Numbered from the stretch's first letter, positions 12,791 through 26,534 are shown. The stretch: DNA of 64,000 nucleotides from Gorsachius magnificus (GCA_034008185.1 CM067081.1:32858806-32922805), one strand, 5' to 3'. Made by a program: numbers and translations. The notes: generated by a model not told the origin, from the letters alone.

Positions 12791-13362
12791 TCCTGCTCCA
12801 GCTTCTAGCATATGTCATACAGGCATACAATGACAAAACATTTTGCAGTTTCTAACTTGGTAACAGACTCTGCTGTGCAGAGTTCAAGGAGAAAGGAAAG
12901 TGAAAGCAGGAAAAACAGTGAAAAGAAGAATAACAGTAAATGCTATTTCGTAGACTTTTTGACAGTATTTTTTGATAATCTGATTTGGGCTCTGGCATTG
13001 GCAAGAGACAAAGGTCTTTGTCGTATTCTATTTTGGTGGATATAAAAGGACCATGTTATTTGCTTTTAATGTGCAGAGGGTAAAGGAACTGAGGACAGTT
13101 CCGGGCTCTGAGTGGACGTGGGAGTCACACGGGAGTTCCCAGCAAGGCAATTCTAGTAAATGTAAACCTGTAATCCAGAAAAAAATTTCTGAAAGTGTTG
13201 CAATCTTCCCGCAGGTCCTGGGAAATAGATTTCTATTCATTTCTGAGACTCCCGGCAGAGATAATTGCTATGTGTGTCACGGTGTTGGATCTGATGTTAT
13301 TTGAATGAGCAAATGAAAAGCTGTTAAAGATTCTCAAAGAGACAGGCACCACGGACGGCTTT

Positions 13363-13905
13363 TCACTCCTGTACAATACTTTCCAACCTCAACAGGCAAT
13401 CTGAAAAGTAGGTTGTTGTCCTCTGACCGTTTGCCAAATAAAGATCGGTCACAATTGCTTCATGGAGGCTGTTGTCCAACATAGCACTGCAGCTAAACAA
13501 GTCGCAGCTGGAAGAAATTATGTCAAGTTGAACGCTAGTAGATGCAACACAAAGAAAAGCAAACATGTTTCTATGCCCTACTAAAAACCGGGCAGCGTGT
13601 GGTGTAAGGTATGGCCTAACTTTTTCCACAAGAGGAGATGAGTCACTGTTGAACAAAGGACAGAGCGGTTGGTGTGACACCAAAGAACATGGTACGTACA
13701 GTATGTTTTCCACCACTGTAAGTACACCCCTTACTTGGCAGCACTCAATATCCAGGGATAAGTAGGAAGCATCCGATGGGGGAAATACATATTTGCACTT
13801 GACTATCCCATGAAAGCAGAGTTGGACTTGAAGCAGTTCTACAGTAGCAGAAACGTGACTCATGCAAGACAATGGACGGTGAGGTGTGGCTGCAGGTGAC
13901 CCCAA
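13363..13905 (-). other. Unrecognised 180-codon open frame
   Basis: A minus-strand frame with ATG at 13905 and no stop for 180 codons in DNA of ordinary GC content. I recognise no domain. It is Cys/Ser/Leu-rich with no signal peptide, membrane segment or repeat that I can defend. No splice sites, promoter or poly(A) signal clearly frame it. About one open frame of this size is expected by chance in 64 kb, so this is noted rather than called a gene. Confidence 0.15.
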
Positions 13906-15544
13906 GCCATGTCCTTCACGGTACAGGATTTAGGCTGATCAAAACACGGAAGCGCCTGTGTAGGAAAATGTCAAGCTTTCAGTGCTGTTACTTTTTAAAG
14001 GAGCCTCACTGTGCTCTTTCCCGATTCCCACATTTTGATCATTTTCCTGTAGTGTCTATAGAACACTTTGCATTAAATCATTACCCAAATAATCCAGCTT
14101 TTCTTCTGCTTACCACAGTCTGGCTTTGGGTAACCCAGCTTTTCCTATCAGCGTTTGAATACCATTTCTTTCTTTTTAAATTTAAAAATGTACTTTACAA
14201 AATTCTGTAAAATGAAGCATTTAAGTAACGTCACAATTTTTTTGAAATGAAAAGGTTTAGAAAAGACAGGATGCTTGCTGAAGAACTACTTTCTTGTTTC
14301 GCAGGCCTGCTGATTCACAGCGTGACACCAGCAGGGTCCCAGAAGTAACACTGTGTTTGGCCAAGATGAGCTGATTGCTGTTAACCTTGAGCAAGACGGG
14401 TTATTCTGCGCAGCAGGGGAAAACAGCTGTCGGATTTTGTCCTTATGGTGGTCATCTGTCACGAAAAAAACCAACTTGGACAAGTCACTCAGGATATTTT
14501 AGCGTGCACTGGGACTCCCTACCGATACCAAACTCCTGCAAAGCAGCAGCCACTGGTAGGAATTCACATCTCCACTCACTTCCAGTAACAAAGCCTGACA
14601 GAGTGTGAAAGCGGTTGTCTTCCAGGGGCAGAACAGGCACAAGCAGCAGTGACAGACACCTGGGGAAACATGGCAGCCGATGTGTTCAAACACCTCCCTC
14701 CATTTTCCATAGTCGTCCTTCCCTGCTCGGGGTTCAAGCGGACACCGGCTTTTGGACTCATGCATCAGTGAGCACAGCAATGTCCCTTGCCCCCGCAACA
14801 AGGGTATTCTGCAACAGGGCAGCGCTGATGTAGCAGCTCATTGCCAACGAGGAGGATGCTCCCTTACCTTCCCACAGCCCCCTCCCATTCCCAGGTGCAG
14901 TTCTGGCCCTTTGCTCACACCAGTGATAGCTCTCACCTGACTCACGAGCAGGTTCAACTCACTAAGTTTACAGAACGCACCCATCAAAACCTAGGCTTTT
15001 GGTAGCTGGCAGAACTGAATTGGCTTCACATTGGCACCAGCACCAGTGTAACAGAAGCATCGGGAGCGCATGACTTGCAGGGGGTTCAGCCTTTTTGGAA
15101 GCACTGAACTATTAGAATGACTCAACATCTCACAGGGCTTAGCCACAGGTACCTGGCACAGCAAAAAGGTTTGAGGGGTTGCGGTATGCACCCTACCTTT
15201 AACACCACATCCTAATACCTCTGGCCTTCTCTCTGGCTTGCAGTGTGAGCAGGAGGTAGCATTAACCACCGGACTTCACACAGAGCGCTAGCAACTTTTT
15301 CCGACCTTCTTCAAGGTCAGAGAGCAGAGACTGCAAACAAGGCAGAGCCACCTCGCAGCCTGCAGGCTGCCATCTGGACCATGTGTAAAACCTCATCTAA
15401 GGACTTTGGACGGACTCCTACAGTACAGCTAAAAACCCAGAGTCTAATTCATGCAGGAGATGGGCTGGCCTTGTTTCAGCTCTAAGGCCATGGGGAATCT
15501 AGCTCTGTAGAATCAAAGCACCAGCCTACAGATGTCATTGCTTT

Positions 15545-15979
15545 TCATTTCAAACACAAAGCCAGCAAGAAGACACGGAGAAGAGAGACAAAACAGCAAT
15601 TAAGAGTGACATAGATGAACAAGAGAAGATAGTGCAAATGAAGGCTGAGACAAGAGACATGAGGAGAACAGGCCTGTATAAATTGTGCAGAAGCTTTTAC
15701 TGGTGCTAGACTGTCTGAAATGACAGGAGGTTTTTTTGTAGTGGAAAGAATAAGTGATCTTTTGAAAACAAATGGTCTGCCAGTTCTGTAACAGTTGACA
15801 TAAGGACTAAGGCATTTAGGGAGCTTGTTCCAGAGGAAAGTGCCACTGGTGAAAGCTACTTCTGACACCTTCAGCAGTCTGAGAGCCAAAATGTTCCAAG
15901 GGAAGTGGCTGGAGGTTGAGCGGACTTTCCTGGAGGAGGACTTGAGGGACCCTGGAAGGCCACAGCACCATGCAGCCAC
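15545..15979 (-). repeat. Possible degraded LINE 3' end
   Basis: A 144-codon minus-strand frame contains the pattern FLWNKLP followed about 20 residues later by FVFKRSLILS. This resembles the 'LWN-LP ... FK-L' ending of reverse-transcriptase proteins from L2/CR1-like LINEs. The resemblance is by eye only. It may equally be a chance frame. Confidence 0.2.
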
Positions 15980-18900
15980 ACTTCAGGAGACTGCTTGGAG
16001 AGCAGGACTTAGCAATAGAATATATACTTCCGCCTGGGTGGAGTTAAACTTTGGGGGTTTGTAGTACCGGTAAGTTTTAGGGGAAACTAGCCCAGCTCTC
16101 GTAGTTCTGACACCTCCTGGATTTTATATGGTTCCAAAAGACATATGCCCACTGCTTCTATTATTTTTACATCTTAAACTACAGTCCCTACCTGAAAGGC
16201 CTCTACAATTGATGTAATTGTATGTGTATGAAAATGTGATGACTGTAGAGGCTACACAACTTTTTTTCAAATACCTCTCAGTAATATGCAGATGGCAGCA
16301 CTTCTTCTGATGTCGATTGTCACTGCAGACTCCGTTGTAACACTGAATTTTGGAGATTATAAACAGGATGCTCTGTATTTCTAAAACCTTGGAGTACAGA
16401 AGCAGTTCCAAGAAGCAGAACCCCAGAAGATGGCTTTTGATCAATAAGTATACAGCATCTGAAAGGAATGGGAGAGGTGCAAAGAGTGAGCGATGAAGTG
16501 TACAATATAGATGATCTTACTCTCTCCGTACTATCTGGCACATCGTAGAGGCCACACTTAAATGCTGTGGTTAAAGCCTAGGTGGGGAAAAATCACAGTG
16601 GCGTGCAGAATCCTGCAGCTCCATCTGGTTTATCTGAACAGAGCTCATTCAATTAGCTCAGCAAGTCTCTAATCAGCAAAAAAAGATCTTAGTTTAACCG
16701 CTGCCTGCGTCACCACTGCAGAAGGATACAGCTCCCAAACTGAGCTGCCCTTTCATCTGACCATGTGAACACGTGTCAGTCTTTTCGATCTAAATGTTAA
16801 CACCCTAAATTCAAGGGTGTCAAGTATTGGATTAGCTGTGGTCTGAAAAGCCCTCTAAGCTTAGTCAGACACTGGATACCTGCCCAGAAATGGTTCTAAG
16901 GGTTTACTTAAGCATGTGTAGCCTTTGCAGCAGCTCGGTGCTGTGCTGTGATCCCCCACCAAGGGTGATTCGAGACAGAGCTGCAGCAGCAGTGAGACCT
17001 TCAAAACTTCCTTTACGTGTTGCAGGGAGACAGCATTAGGAACGGAATTCCTGGCATGCTGTCACAAGTCCAGCACTTCTTGTAGCTGAAGAAATCAGAA
17101 TTGGGACTCTGACAATCAAAGCTGCTCTGCCTGTGCCACAGATCTTTTTTATTCTGCTGTTTTGCATTAGAAACAATGAGAGTATTTTTGCATTTTCATA
17201 AATAACATTCTTGGTCAAAAAGTTTACCCAGAAAGCTCAGCTGAACAGCTTTTTTTCTTCTTAATTCTTCTAAACCCACTGCAAAATACATCAGTCCTCC
17301 AGAAAACAACTGTTCAGACAGGCCACGACATTTTTCCTCCCATGCAGTGCTCTCTCTCCCAACAGTTTCGGCAACCCTGGAGCGCATTTGCCAGCTTTGG
17401 AGGTATTTGCTGCTTGCTGACTAGTGGCAACAGTATCGGGCCCTAGCTCTCCTCACTGATGTTCACTTCTTTCTCCCGTACGTTCCCCATTTTATTTACT
17501 TCAAATGCAGGGAAATAACTGGCAACGTAAATGTTAACTAATGATAGGCTCATGAAATGGACGTAGGTTTGCCTCCAAGTTTTAGCTGATCTCTCTTAGC
17601 TGTGTGAGGAATGTACTGTGAAAATGCTTGGAAAGCCAGGGCTTTGATTTCAGAGGGCAGGGGTGGGAGGCCGGTTATTATTTTGTGAAGTTCTTAGGGA
17701 ATTAGTTTTGGAGGCAAAAATGGGGAAAAAAAAAGTCTTGAATGAAAACGAAGAGCAAAATATGTCCCCCCAGTTTTTGTCAGGATGCTAACAACCACTC
17801 ATCCTAAACCGAGGGTCTAACCTCACATCTTCAGATATTAGGCTAGACCACGGCAATGTTAAAATACTTCATGCGCACTAGCGCTTAAGGTGGTGCTGCA
17901 AAAGGTGCAGCTGAATCTATAGATCCTCTCTGATGTACATTAAACCTGAAGACGTGCCGTGACACCGACAGTAAGTATTGCACTGTAAAGAGAGAGGGAT
18001 GTGTGTTCAAACGTTGCTCTGAGCTCCTGCAGGTTTTGCTCTCTTGATTCTAGTTGTCTGTGGCCCTTGAGGTGAGGAGTCAAACGTGGTAAGGCGAAAC
18101 AGTAGTCACTTTGAATTTTTGATGACGGAAACCAGCTGCTTTTATTCATACTAACACGTTGGTCCCTCTTGGCTCCAGCATGTCTCAGCTTTAAAATCTT
18201 CTCAAGTATAGGCTGAAACGTTTGCCATCACTGACCACCACATACCCAGATATAGACACTCTCCACCCCACTCCCAACCTTACTTCATACTCGAAGAGGT
18301 GCTTGCAAACATGAACTTTAAAAGGTACAGTCAAAAGGGCAGCCAGGAGCTCTGTGGGACAGGTAAAAACATATAATAAATCTCCTCTCTCAGAACTGCA
18401 TCTCAGCTCTCGCTGCCTGTGTTTGAGCCCAGATCTGAACGCCTGAACTTTTCCCCGAGTAGCGCATGACAGAGCGGGTTTGTGCCAGGTTCCAAAAATG
18501 GCTCCCAAAGACCTCTCCTGACCACAGGCAGCAGCCAGTGCGAGCGGCATGACCTTACTGTGGGGTCGCTCTGCGCTGGTGTGTGAAAAAGTCGCTCTTT
18601 TGCTTTCTGCTTTACACTTCTGTGTAAATTTGCATTAAAATCGCATTAATGGATTCACGCCTGAGTTACTGCAAGGAAAAAGTACAAAATAAATGTGTGA
18701 TCACAGGAAAGCTAGGAAGAGCAGTGCACATGAAAGCTCTTTGCAGACAACACATAAGATCCTGTAGCAAAGGCATCGTGGCTTTTGCTAATATAGTGCT
18801 GTATTTTATATCAGCTGTAAATTAATCCCAAACATTTGTTAACATAAACGTTGGCTACGGAATACAAACTTACTATGCCTTCATCCATTCCAGACAGTCA

Positions 18901-21900
18901 ACATGTTAATTAATAATAATCGTGGCAATGATGATGAGGCATCCGCAAAAGTATTATGCCAACTGTGTATGCACAGTAATAATTCAGACAATCCTTCTTC
19001 TTAATTTAAAAATGCCCAAATGCACTTCCTTGCAGAGCAAGCATTGAAAAACAAGTGGGGAATCATAAAAGAATTGTACCTAAAATTTGGAAATCTTCAT
19101 TGTTTGGCTTCATTTCCTCTTACTATACACTGTTAGTGTAAGCATTTGTGTCTGAACGAAGCCAAAATAAAGCCATGGTGTCGCTTGCCAGAGGACTGAA
19201 AAGAAAACCTTGCACTGTAAACCACAGCTCTTGTCTTGCAAACCACATGACTAAAAATGTAACAACTACAATCATCTTAACATTACTGCTGTGTCGCACA
19301 CCAGACAGAACCTGAACATGTGTCTTCAACAGCCTTTACCTCTCCCATTTCTGCTGGATGTTTGCATGAAAGACTAAAGTTCTCTGATCACCAGTACATT
19401 CTCCACAAGTTACATATGCAAGTCCCTGTGCACAGTATATGCAGTCCATAGAAAAAATTTTTTAACATTGTGTCACGTTGATATAATTTTCATTTTTTTT
19501 TGAGATGGATACATGGATGATGACAGTATTGTTGAAATATTGGAGGGCATAGCACAAGTCTGTCTTTCTCCCTTTTGTGCCTCCCAGTGAATCCATAGCT
19601 ATTCCTAGTTACAGTTTTTAAGCTAGTAGGTCCTTCATAGTCGTGGTATAAAAGGGCAAATACAGGGACTTCAAAATTCTGCGTACGACTGGAATTGCAC
19701 TGGTGGTGAGAAGAGGCTGGAGCAGTGCCTGCTGCTGTTCGCGTCTCTGCAACTGGGCTTGAGCAAGGGGGCGCGGGTCTGACGTAATACTCAGCCACCT
19801 CCCTGAGAGCTTTACGACACGGCTGTCATCCTGCAGACTGCACTTCCCCGCAGTTCGTAGTGAGTCTCCAGGGTACCTCTGTGCGGTCAGGGTGCCCGCC
19901 CACAGGTACATGCTACCAATAAAAGGACTGAAACCAAGAGATGGAAGCCCAAACTGAGTGCGGAGAGCAAGACCTGAGCATCGCAGGGAGCTCCTGCGTC
20001 CTCTGCCAATCAGAAGAAAAGTACTTTGATTCCTAAACATGGATTTACAAGCTTAGCCCCGAACACCCGAGAAAGTGCGCTGCCCCAGCGGGGCTGGGAC
20101 ATGGGACCTCCCAGCTGCCACTCCAAAGCCCAGCCCTTTTTCATACTTCTCTTTCAGGGTTAACATTTTGTAACCTGGGGATGCAAGGCCAAATGCCACA
20201 CTGGGAAAACAAACCCCGTAGCTCTCTGAAGGCCAAACTTCTGCCTCGGCACCACTGAAATGTTTTATCATGGCAAGATCTCGGGTTCCTACTATCCTTC
20301 TTGAATAGCCATGACCTCCATAGTTTTGTTTCCCTGCCTATGGAAATCTGTAATAATTTGTCACAGCTGCATTAACTCAGAAGAGATGCTATGAATGAAT
20401 AAACACATTTGGTCAATATAGCTACTGACCCTCACGGTTGTTTTCAGGAACAGGGAGTATCATCAGTAACCAAGGAAATGATGAAGAAGTATTTTCATGG
20501 CCCTTAATTTTCAGTGGGCCATGACAAGCAGAAGATCCAGCCTTTGTGTTTGCACTTTTTGTGTGAAATCCTCAAAAAAAAAAAAAAAATTGCAAGTAAA
20601 AATCACTGCCCCGAGCCTCTGTCTGCCTCAGTGGAACTCCCAAGTAGCACAGACACGTTGCACCTACGAGTGGTCAAGTTGTTCCCCTGGCAAGGACCGC
20701 GTGCGGAAACCGAAACGGTGCCTTTTGTGTCCAGCAGAGGCAGAACTGTTCAATCAACTGATGGAGAATTCGCTTTTTTTTCTGCCTGCGTTTCTTACAT
20801 GAAGCATGTGAGTGGTGGGCTTTGGGTAGAAGCCGGGTCTTTAAACAGCACTGGCTGCCAGCAGAAACCCAAAGGAGTGGATAATAAACTCAGATTAATA
20901 GAAAGAAAGAAAAACTGTCCCCATTTCCCTGGCGGGGGCTTGCCGCAGAGGAGTTTAAAAGCAGAGGCCAGTTCCTGTCCTGCTCTTCAGGGGCCGGCTG
21001 CGGCTCTGGGCAGCACCAGCATGCCGTACCCTGCACGATCTCGCCATCCGTTGGCAACCAAACCCAACTCCTCAGCTTCTTTCTCGGGTGTTCAGCACAA
21101 ACCCATTTGTGGATGGTAGGGAAACACACCAAAAAGACAAGCAGAATAATCTACATGTTCAGCGTAGTGCATCTGTTGCCTGGTTTCCATCTTCCTGCCA
21201 TTCTCAGCGGAGAATCATTTGCTTTGGGCTATAAGAGCATACGCCCCCGAGCTGCCACCTTTTCTCTGCATTCACTTGCTCCTGGATATATCAATTATTT
21301 CAACGGGATTTCTTCCTGGTTTCCTATCCCCACAGAGTAATAACGATTTGTTCTATCAACCCTCACAGTAGGCGCATAAACATTACGAGCCTCATTTCAT
21401 GCGTGGAGGACCTGCGATGGGAGGGTTATGCACTGATGGCCCGTCGCAGAGAGGAGGGGCTGTAAACATTGGCTTTGGCACACAGGAATTTCTTCATTGC
21501 CTCCCAGGTGCGTACCGCGCTCCCGCCTGCATCACTAAGCTTTTCAAAACTGAAGGACGGCGTAACCTTTTAGGAAAAATATAACAAAACCAAACTTAAC
21601 AGGCCCTGTGCACATCGTGGCCACAGTGGTTTTCATTTACAACACAAAAATACGTATGGTCAACTTGGATGTGCATATATGTCTTTTCTATCTCACAACA
21701 CACTTCACTGGCTTGCACACGCGTAAACGTTTGTGCACGGATGTCAGGATTTCCCAGAGGGGAAATTTGCTGTCATTTCATGCTGGGTGAGCCACAGGTA
21801 GAGGAATACAGGAACTAGACCGCATTGCAGAACAACTCAAAAATAAGGCAGAGGGAGGGGTCCTGTGGCTGCCCACAAGACCGCGGAGGGTGGACATGAT

Positions 21901-22439
21901 TTCTTGGCACGCCTGAAACAAAGCAGCCTGACCTCGGAGCACCTCTGTAATCCTTCGCTCACCCCAGGATATCCAACACCACCTTGGCTGGGCTTTTGGG
22001 CACAGTCATTAAACAGCAAGGAAGCTGATGGCAGCTAAACCCACCACCTGACACCCGTGAGGGTTTTACTTGCTCTTTCAAATGTCAAAACCAGGTCAGA
22101 ACTATGAGACAGCAAAATTAGACCAGGAAAAATCCCCTGGGTGGCAGCTAATGCGATTAGCATAGCTGGGAGCCGGTGAGGCAGAGCAAGCAGCAGGTCC
22201 TCCCTCACCTCAGCATGGCCCCACAGCTTGCCAGGGGTTATTTCAGGCCAGAGAAACAGCCAGACATGGTCCCCCAGCCTCCTCGCGACCTCCTCGCTCC
22301 CTCTTCCTTCCTAGAGATGTCCCTCCCAGAGGCTGCGCGTGATTGATAAGTTAATAAAGGGGATTCAAGGACACAGGAGACCCCTTCCAGACCTTCATCC
22401 TGCAAAACCTACAAACCTGTGCAGAGGAAGGTAACATTT

Positions 22440-23110
22440 CAGTGTTAAATTCTCCGGCTTCCAGCAGTCCTTGGCTGCAGGGCTTCTTCCTGAGCCAGAA
22501 GTGCTTAATAGCCCTTTCTGCATTTTTTCCGTGACTCTTTCTAATTGCTTTTGCAATAATCTAAACTTTTGGCATCCACGGTGTCCTTGAGCAATAGGTT
22601 CCACTACAGAACTATACACAGGGAGTCTTCTTCTGCCTCTTCTGATCCTGTGACCTCATCATTTTCTTGATGTTCCCGTAGTTCCCGTGTGCTGAGAGGC
22701 AGCGAATAATTGACCTTTTTTAACTTTCTCAGTGCCGCTGCCAATTTCAAAGGCTGCCATTGCATCCACCACCCCAGATACCTTTTTAAAGCTGCTGTGT
22801 CCTATTCCAGTTCATTATTTTGCTCCCTGCCTCTCTTCTTGGTACTGTTACTACTTTTATCATACCCTTTTGGCACTGGGAGGCCAGAACTGCACATGGC
22901 ATTTGATGTTTGGGCATACAGCAGTTATATAGAAGATGTGTGTGTGTATGTATGTATATTTACTCTTGTGTGTGTATACAGATATATATGGCAGGGATGC
23001 CTCTGGTTTTATTCTCTATTTCTTTCTTAAAACTTCATTAACAGTTTAGTCTTCTGATCAACACTGAGAACTGCTCTTACCTTTTCACAGAAATACATAT
23101 TATCACTTCA
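22440..23110 (-). repeat. Old CR1/L3-like fragment, minus orientation
   Basis: Degraded sequence resembling the complement of ancient CR1 3' regions. One mark is AGGCCAGAACTGCACATGGC, of the 'ccagaactg-acacagtattc' type. Others are a TTTTTCCGTGACTCTTTC block and text near 23030-23060 that reads like the LINE segment after it. It contains a short TG/TATG microsatellite (22937-22985). Boundaries are approximate. Confidence 0.4.
22937..22990. repeat. TG/TATG-rich microsatellite
   Basis: Interrupted short-period repeat of TG and TATG units (TGTGTGTGTATGTATGTATA and on to TGTGTGTATACAGATATATA). Confidence 0.8.
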
Positions 23111-23534
23111 GGCAACTCTGCCCTGAATTGTATTCATTAGCTAAACTGGTTTTTACATGTAAAGCTTCTTGGTAGAGGTACATGACATGGGCTCGTTCCT
23201 CCATTTCCCCTCTCTATCCGCAGTATCCCGGCCCTGCAGGTAGACTTCCAGTCTGGCCCAGTGAAGGAACCAGCGAGGAACATCCTGGCTCATCCTGTGT
23301 GAATGTACTGACAAATAATACACAAGTTTTTTTGATAAATATGGAAACTGGACGGCCAAGTGCCCACGTAGAATGAGGCAGACTGAGCTCCATAAGGATC
23401 TGAGCATCAGACAGATCCCTAAAACCACTTTTATACAGGTTATGAACCATCCTATGTTTACAACACTCTCAGGGGAATGGGAGGACCCAGCCCCTTTTCT
23501 CAGTAAATGTTTGTTCTGCAGCAGAATCTGGAAA

Positions 23535-23675
23535 TCTCCATCATCAGGAGATCTGAAAAACAAGGTAGACAAACATCACCCCAGAGCGGTGCATGCCTAA
23601 CTAATCCGCCTGATGCAAGACGACTTGCTCATTGACCTCTCAAGGTCCTTTCCTACCCTAATCTTAAAGTGCCTA
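23535..23675 (+). repeat. Old CR1 3' tail, plus orientation
   Basis: A short diverged CR1 end. It has an ATCTCCATCATCAGGAGATC block followed by the characteristic tail-like CAAGGTCCTTTCCTACCCTA. It lacks the terminal ATTCTATGA repeats. Confidence 0.45.
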
Positions 23676-23679
23676 AGAT

Positions 23680-25480
23680 TATTGGCCATCCCACAGATAA
23701 ATAAACAGACCAGCCCTTATTTTCTCAGAGCACGTTTGTGGGGGACAATTTGCAAAGAGCTTCTTCTACCATCCCTCCATTAAAATTCCCCATTTCATAC
23801 AGTCTCCTACAGTACTGCTGAATGTTTCTAAAACAACATAAAGCAGAGCAATCTGAAGTCACCCAGAAGCTGGGTGATACCTCCTAACCCTCCGACATAT
23901 CCTTTGTCGCTCAGGTCCCTTTTTGATTTTCACAGAAGGTGGGGGAGGTACAGTAGGCACAAAATCCTTGTCAGAAAATAATAAATAACAAATCTGTCTT
24001 GTGACCTTTGCAGATAATAGCAGGTTTGTATTTGCGGCTGGCAAGTGTTCTGAACTCAAGTTGCTGGACTGCTGTTTTCCAAAATGCAGTCTTTTAGTCC
24101 TGTCACCTGCTTTCCCCTACATTTATTTTAAAGTGATGCTTTGCTTTGCACAACGGGGAGACCAAAAGGCTGATCTACCCATTTCGTTATAATGCCGCCT
24201 TTATTCCTGCCATTCTCCTGCAGCAGCTGCAGCAAGGTTTGCCTTATAAATGTAACTGAGCACATTCCTTATTTATTACCTGCCGGCAAATCCAGTGCCA
24301 GAATTTTAGGAATAACGCCACTAACATGCCATGTGCTCTGTTGACAAGACCGAGAGCTCACACCGCATAACGATGAACTAAAAACCACACATCGGTGGAT
24401 TAAAATGGCAGAACTCAACCTCAGGCTTCAAAACATTTGTGAAGCAAATGCCATTTTTCTGAATGGGAACCGAGTGAGTTTAGCAGGGCAGGATTAGGCC
24501 CTCTCATGGTTAAAAACTCAGTAGACCCAAGCTCATTGCAGGGAGATGCTAATCATCTGGAGAGAACGGTATTTGTGTGCAGCATCCACAGGATCCAGGA
24601 GCCCAGAGTGGCTGTATCAGTTCCAGGCCCAAGTTGAAATTGTCCTTGCGCTGGACCTGAGGCATTCCAGGTGATATGGGAATGACACCAGCGCCAGTGG
24701 AAAAAGCTCTGGTCTCCTACCAAGGCGATTAGAGCCCTGCCAGCTATCCGCTGGCTCCGGTCCTGCCATCCAGCTGGGTGTCTCCGTTCGTCACAGGCAC
24801 CCAAATAAGTATAAAGTTTTACACCTGGAGTACAACCACAGAGATCTAGTGGGGGATAGAGTCATCTTCAAGTCTTCTTTGTGGGGCTTGCTAAGTTAAC
24901 TGAGGATACAGTTCAGCTCAACCTCTTCGGGGAGAAAAATGCGACGGAGAGGTTAGTTGGCCTTAGAAAAAAGCTGTTCAACTTCCGAGGGGTGTCTGTT
25001 GACAGAAGTTGTAACTGCAGCTCCAGTTGCAGTAGAATCATCTGCGGTGTGAGAGGGAGCCAGGAGCAGCCTCGCCGGGACCCTCTTCCCCCACGTCCCA
25101 GCAGCCGCGCTTGCGCTCAGGCCCTTCCCTCGCTCCCCCCCTCCCTGAGGCTGTGGCCATGCTGGGCCTGGCCCTGTGCCTCGCTGGTCCCCGCCCTGGC
25201 TTGACCTTGGTCCTGCTCCTCTGGCCTGGCTGGGGCACCGTGGGACACAGCCCTTGCTGGGGCGGACGTTGGTCCTGCCTGCCTCGCCACCGCCCGTGCT
25301 CCCAGCTCCCCTTCCCTTAAGGAGTGGGCCCTGCTGAGCCATGGGAAGCCAGATTCAGTTCACTTAACACGGTGAGCCATCTCTACTGTGGAGGTTAAGT
25401 AGGATGAATCCCACCCTCACTCTCTGCAAAGCAACTGAACCAGCCTGGCGTGCACTGATTTGGGTTTGTTTGGGGTTTTT
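23680..25480. other. Intergenic, nothing recognised
   Basis: Non-coding sequence with a locally GC-rich stretch at 25.04-25.32 kb that opens several overlapping frames on both strands. No protein family motif is seen, and no convincing promoter was found for the GC-rich patch. Confidence 0.4.
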
Positions 25481-25499
25481 TTGTGGATGAATTTATAAA

Positions 25500-26310
25500 T
25501 CTTCCCCTCTTTTTGCCAGTTACCGTCATGGACAAAACAGACTCAACTTGGTGAAATTAGTTTATTACCAATCAAATCAGAGTAGAGAGGATAAAACCCC
25601 CTGAATCTTAACATACCTTTCCCCCACCCATCCCTTCTGCCCAGGCTTACCTTTACTCCCGATTTCTCTACCTCCTCCCCCCAAGCAGCACAGGGGGATG
25701 GGGAATGGCGGTTGGGGTCAGTTCATCACACGCTGTCTCTGCCGCTCCTTACTCCCCAGGGGAGGGCTCCTCACACTCTGCCCCTGCCCCAGCCTGGGGT
25801 CCCTCCCACCGCAGACAGTCCTCCAGGAACTGCTCCAGCATGGGTCTATCCCTCCCACGGGCTGCAGTCCCTCAGGAGCAGACGGCTCCAGCGTGGGTCC
25901 CCCATGGGGTCACCAGCCCTGCCAGCAAACCTGCTCCAGCTTGGGCTCCTCTCTCCGCTGGGCCACAGGGTCACAGCCTCCTTCGGGCACCCCCCTGCTC
26001 CAGCGTGGGGTCCTCCCCGGGCTGCTGGTGGAGATCTGCTGCACCATGGACCTCCCTGGGGGGCTGCAGGGCTGTTTTCTCTCACGTCCTCTCACTTCTC
26101 TCTCTCCGGCTGCTGTTCCCCAGCAGTTTTTTTTTTCCCCTTCTTAACTATGTTACCCCAGAGGCGCTTCCACCGTCGCTGATTGGCTTGGCCTTGGCCA
26201 GCGGCGGACACAGGGAAAGCTTCTAGCAGCTTCTCACAGAAGCCACCCCTGTAGCCCCCCCCGCTACCAAAACCTTGCCACGCAAACCCAGTACAGCTAT
26301 AAGAGCAAAC
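25500..26310. mobile_element. Solo LTR of an avian endogenous retrovirus
   Basis: This matches from memory a very common bird LTR type. Its landmarks are a TTACCAATCAAAT and AGTAGAGAGGATAAAACCCC block, then GTCAGTTCATCACACGC, several imperfect ~45-60 bp units each beginning TGCTCCAGC(G/A)TGGG, the CTGATTGGCTTGGCCTTGGC block, and an end containing CTACCAAAACCTTGCCACGC. No internal retroviral genes adjoin it, so it is a solo LTR. The long overlapping plus-strand frames (25698-26226) come from the GC-rich repeats and are not genes. Orientation and exact ends are uncertain. Confidence 0.75.
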
Positions 26311-26534
26311 CTCTCTGCAGAGAGATCCAGGGTTACTGCCCGCAGATGAAGCAGAGTCCCAGCAAGCACAAGTAGATAAATCCCTGCCCACCTTTCCCAT
26401 AGGCTTGGCATGGAAGGAGCCCTTTCTGCAGCACATCTCTAGTCTGTACCATGTTGTATTTAAATAGCACTAAAGTAGGGACTCGTACCAGGATTAAAGC
26501 TCTGGGCACTGCAGAGCCTGAATGTTTCTCCCCT

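Larger units (their letters stand above)
12800..22430. other. Long intergenic stretch
   Basis: About 9.6 kb between SLC25A30 and the LTR/ERV block. Apart from the 13.4-13.9 kb open frame and a possible degraded LINE end at 15.5-16.0 kb, nothing is recognisable. The 20514-21119 plus-strand frame (201 codons) has a lysine run from a poly-A tract and no family motif, and is taken as chance. No tRNA, CRISPR or satellite is present. Confidence 0.5.

Noticed and set aside
20514..21119. 201-codon plus frame
   Set aside because: It includes a lysine run from a poly-A tract, has no domain, and overlaps another open frame. Consistent with chance.
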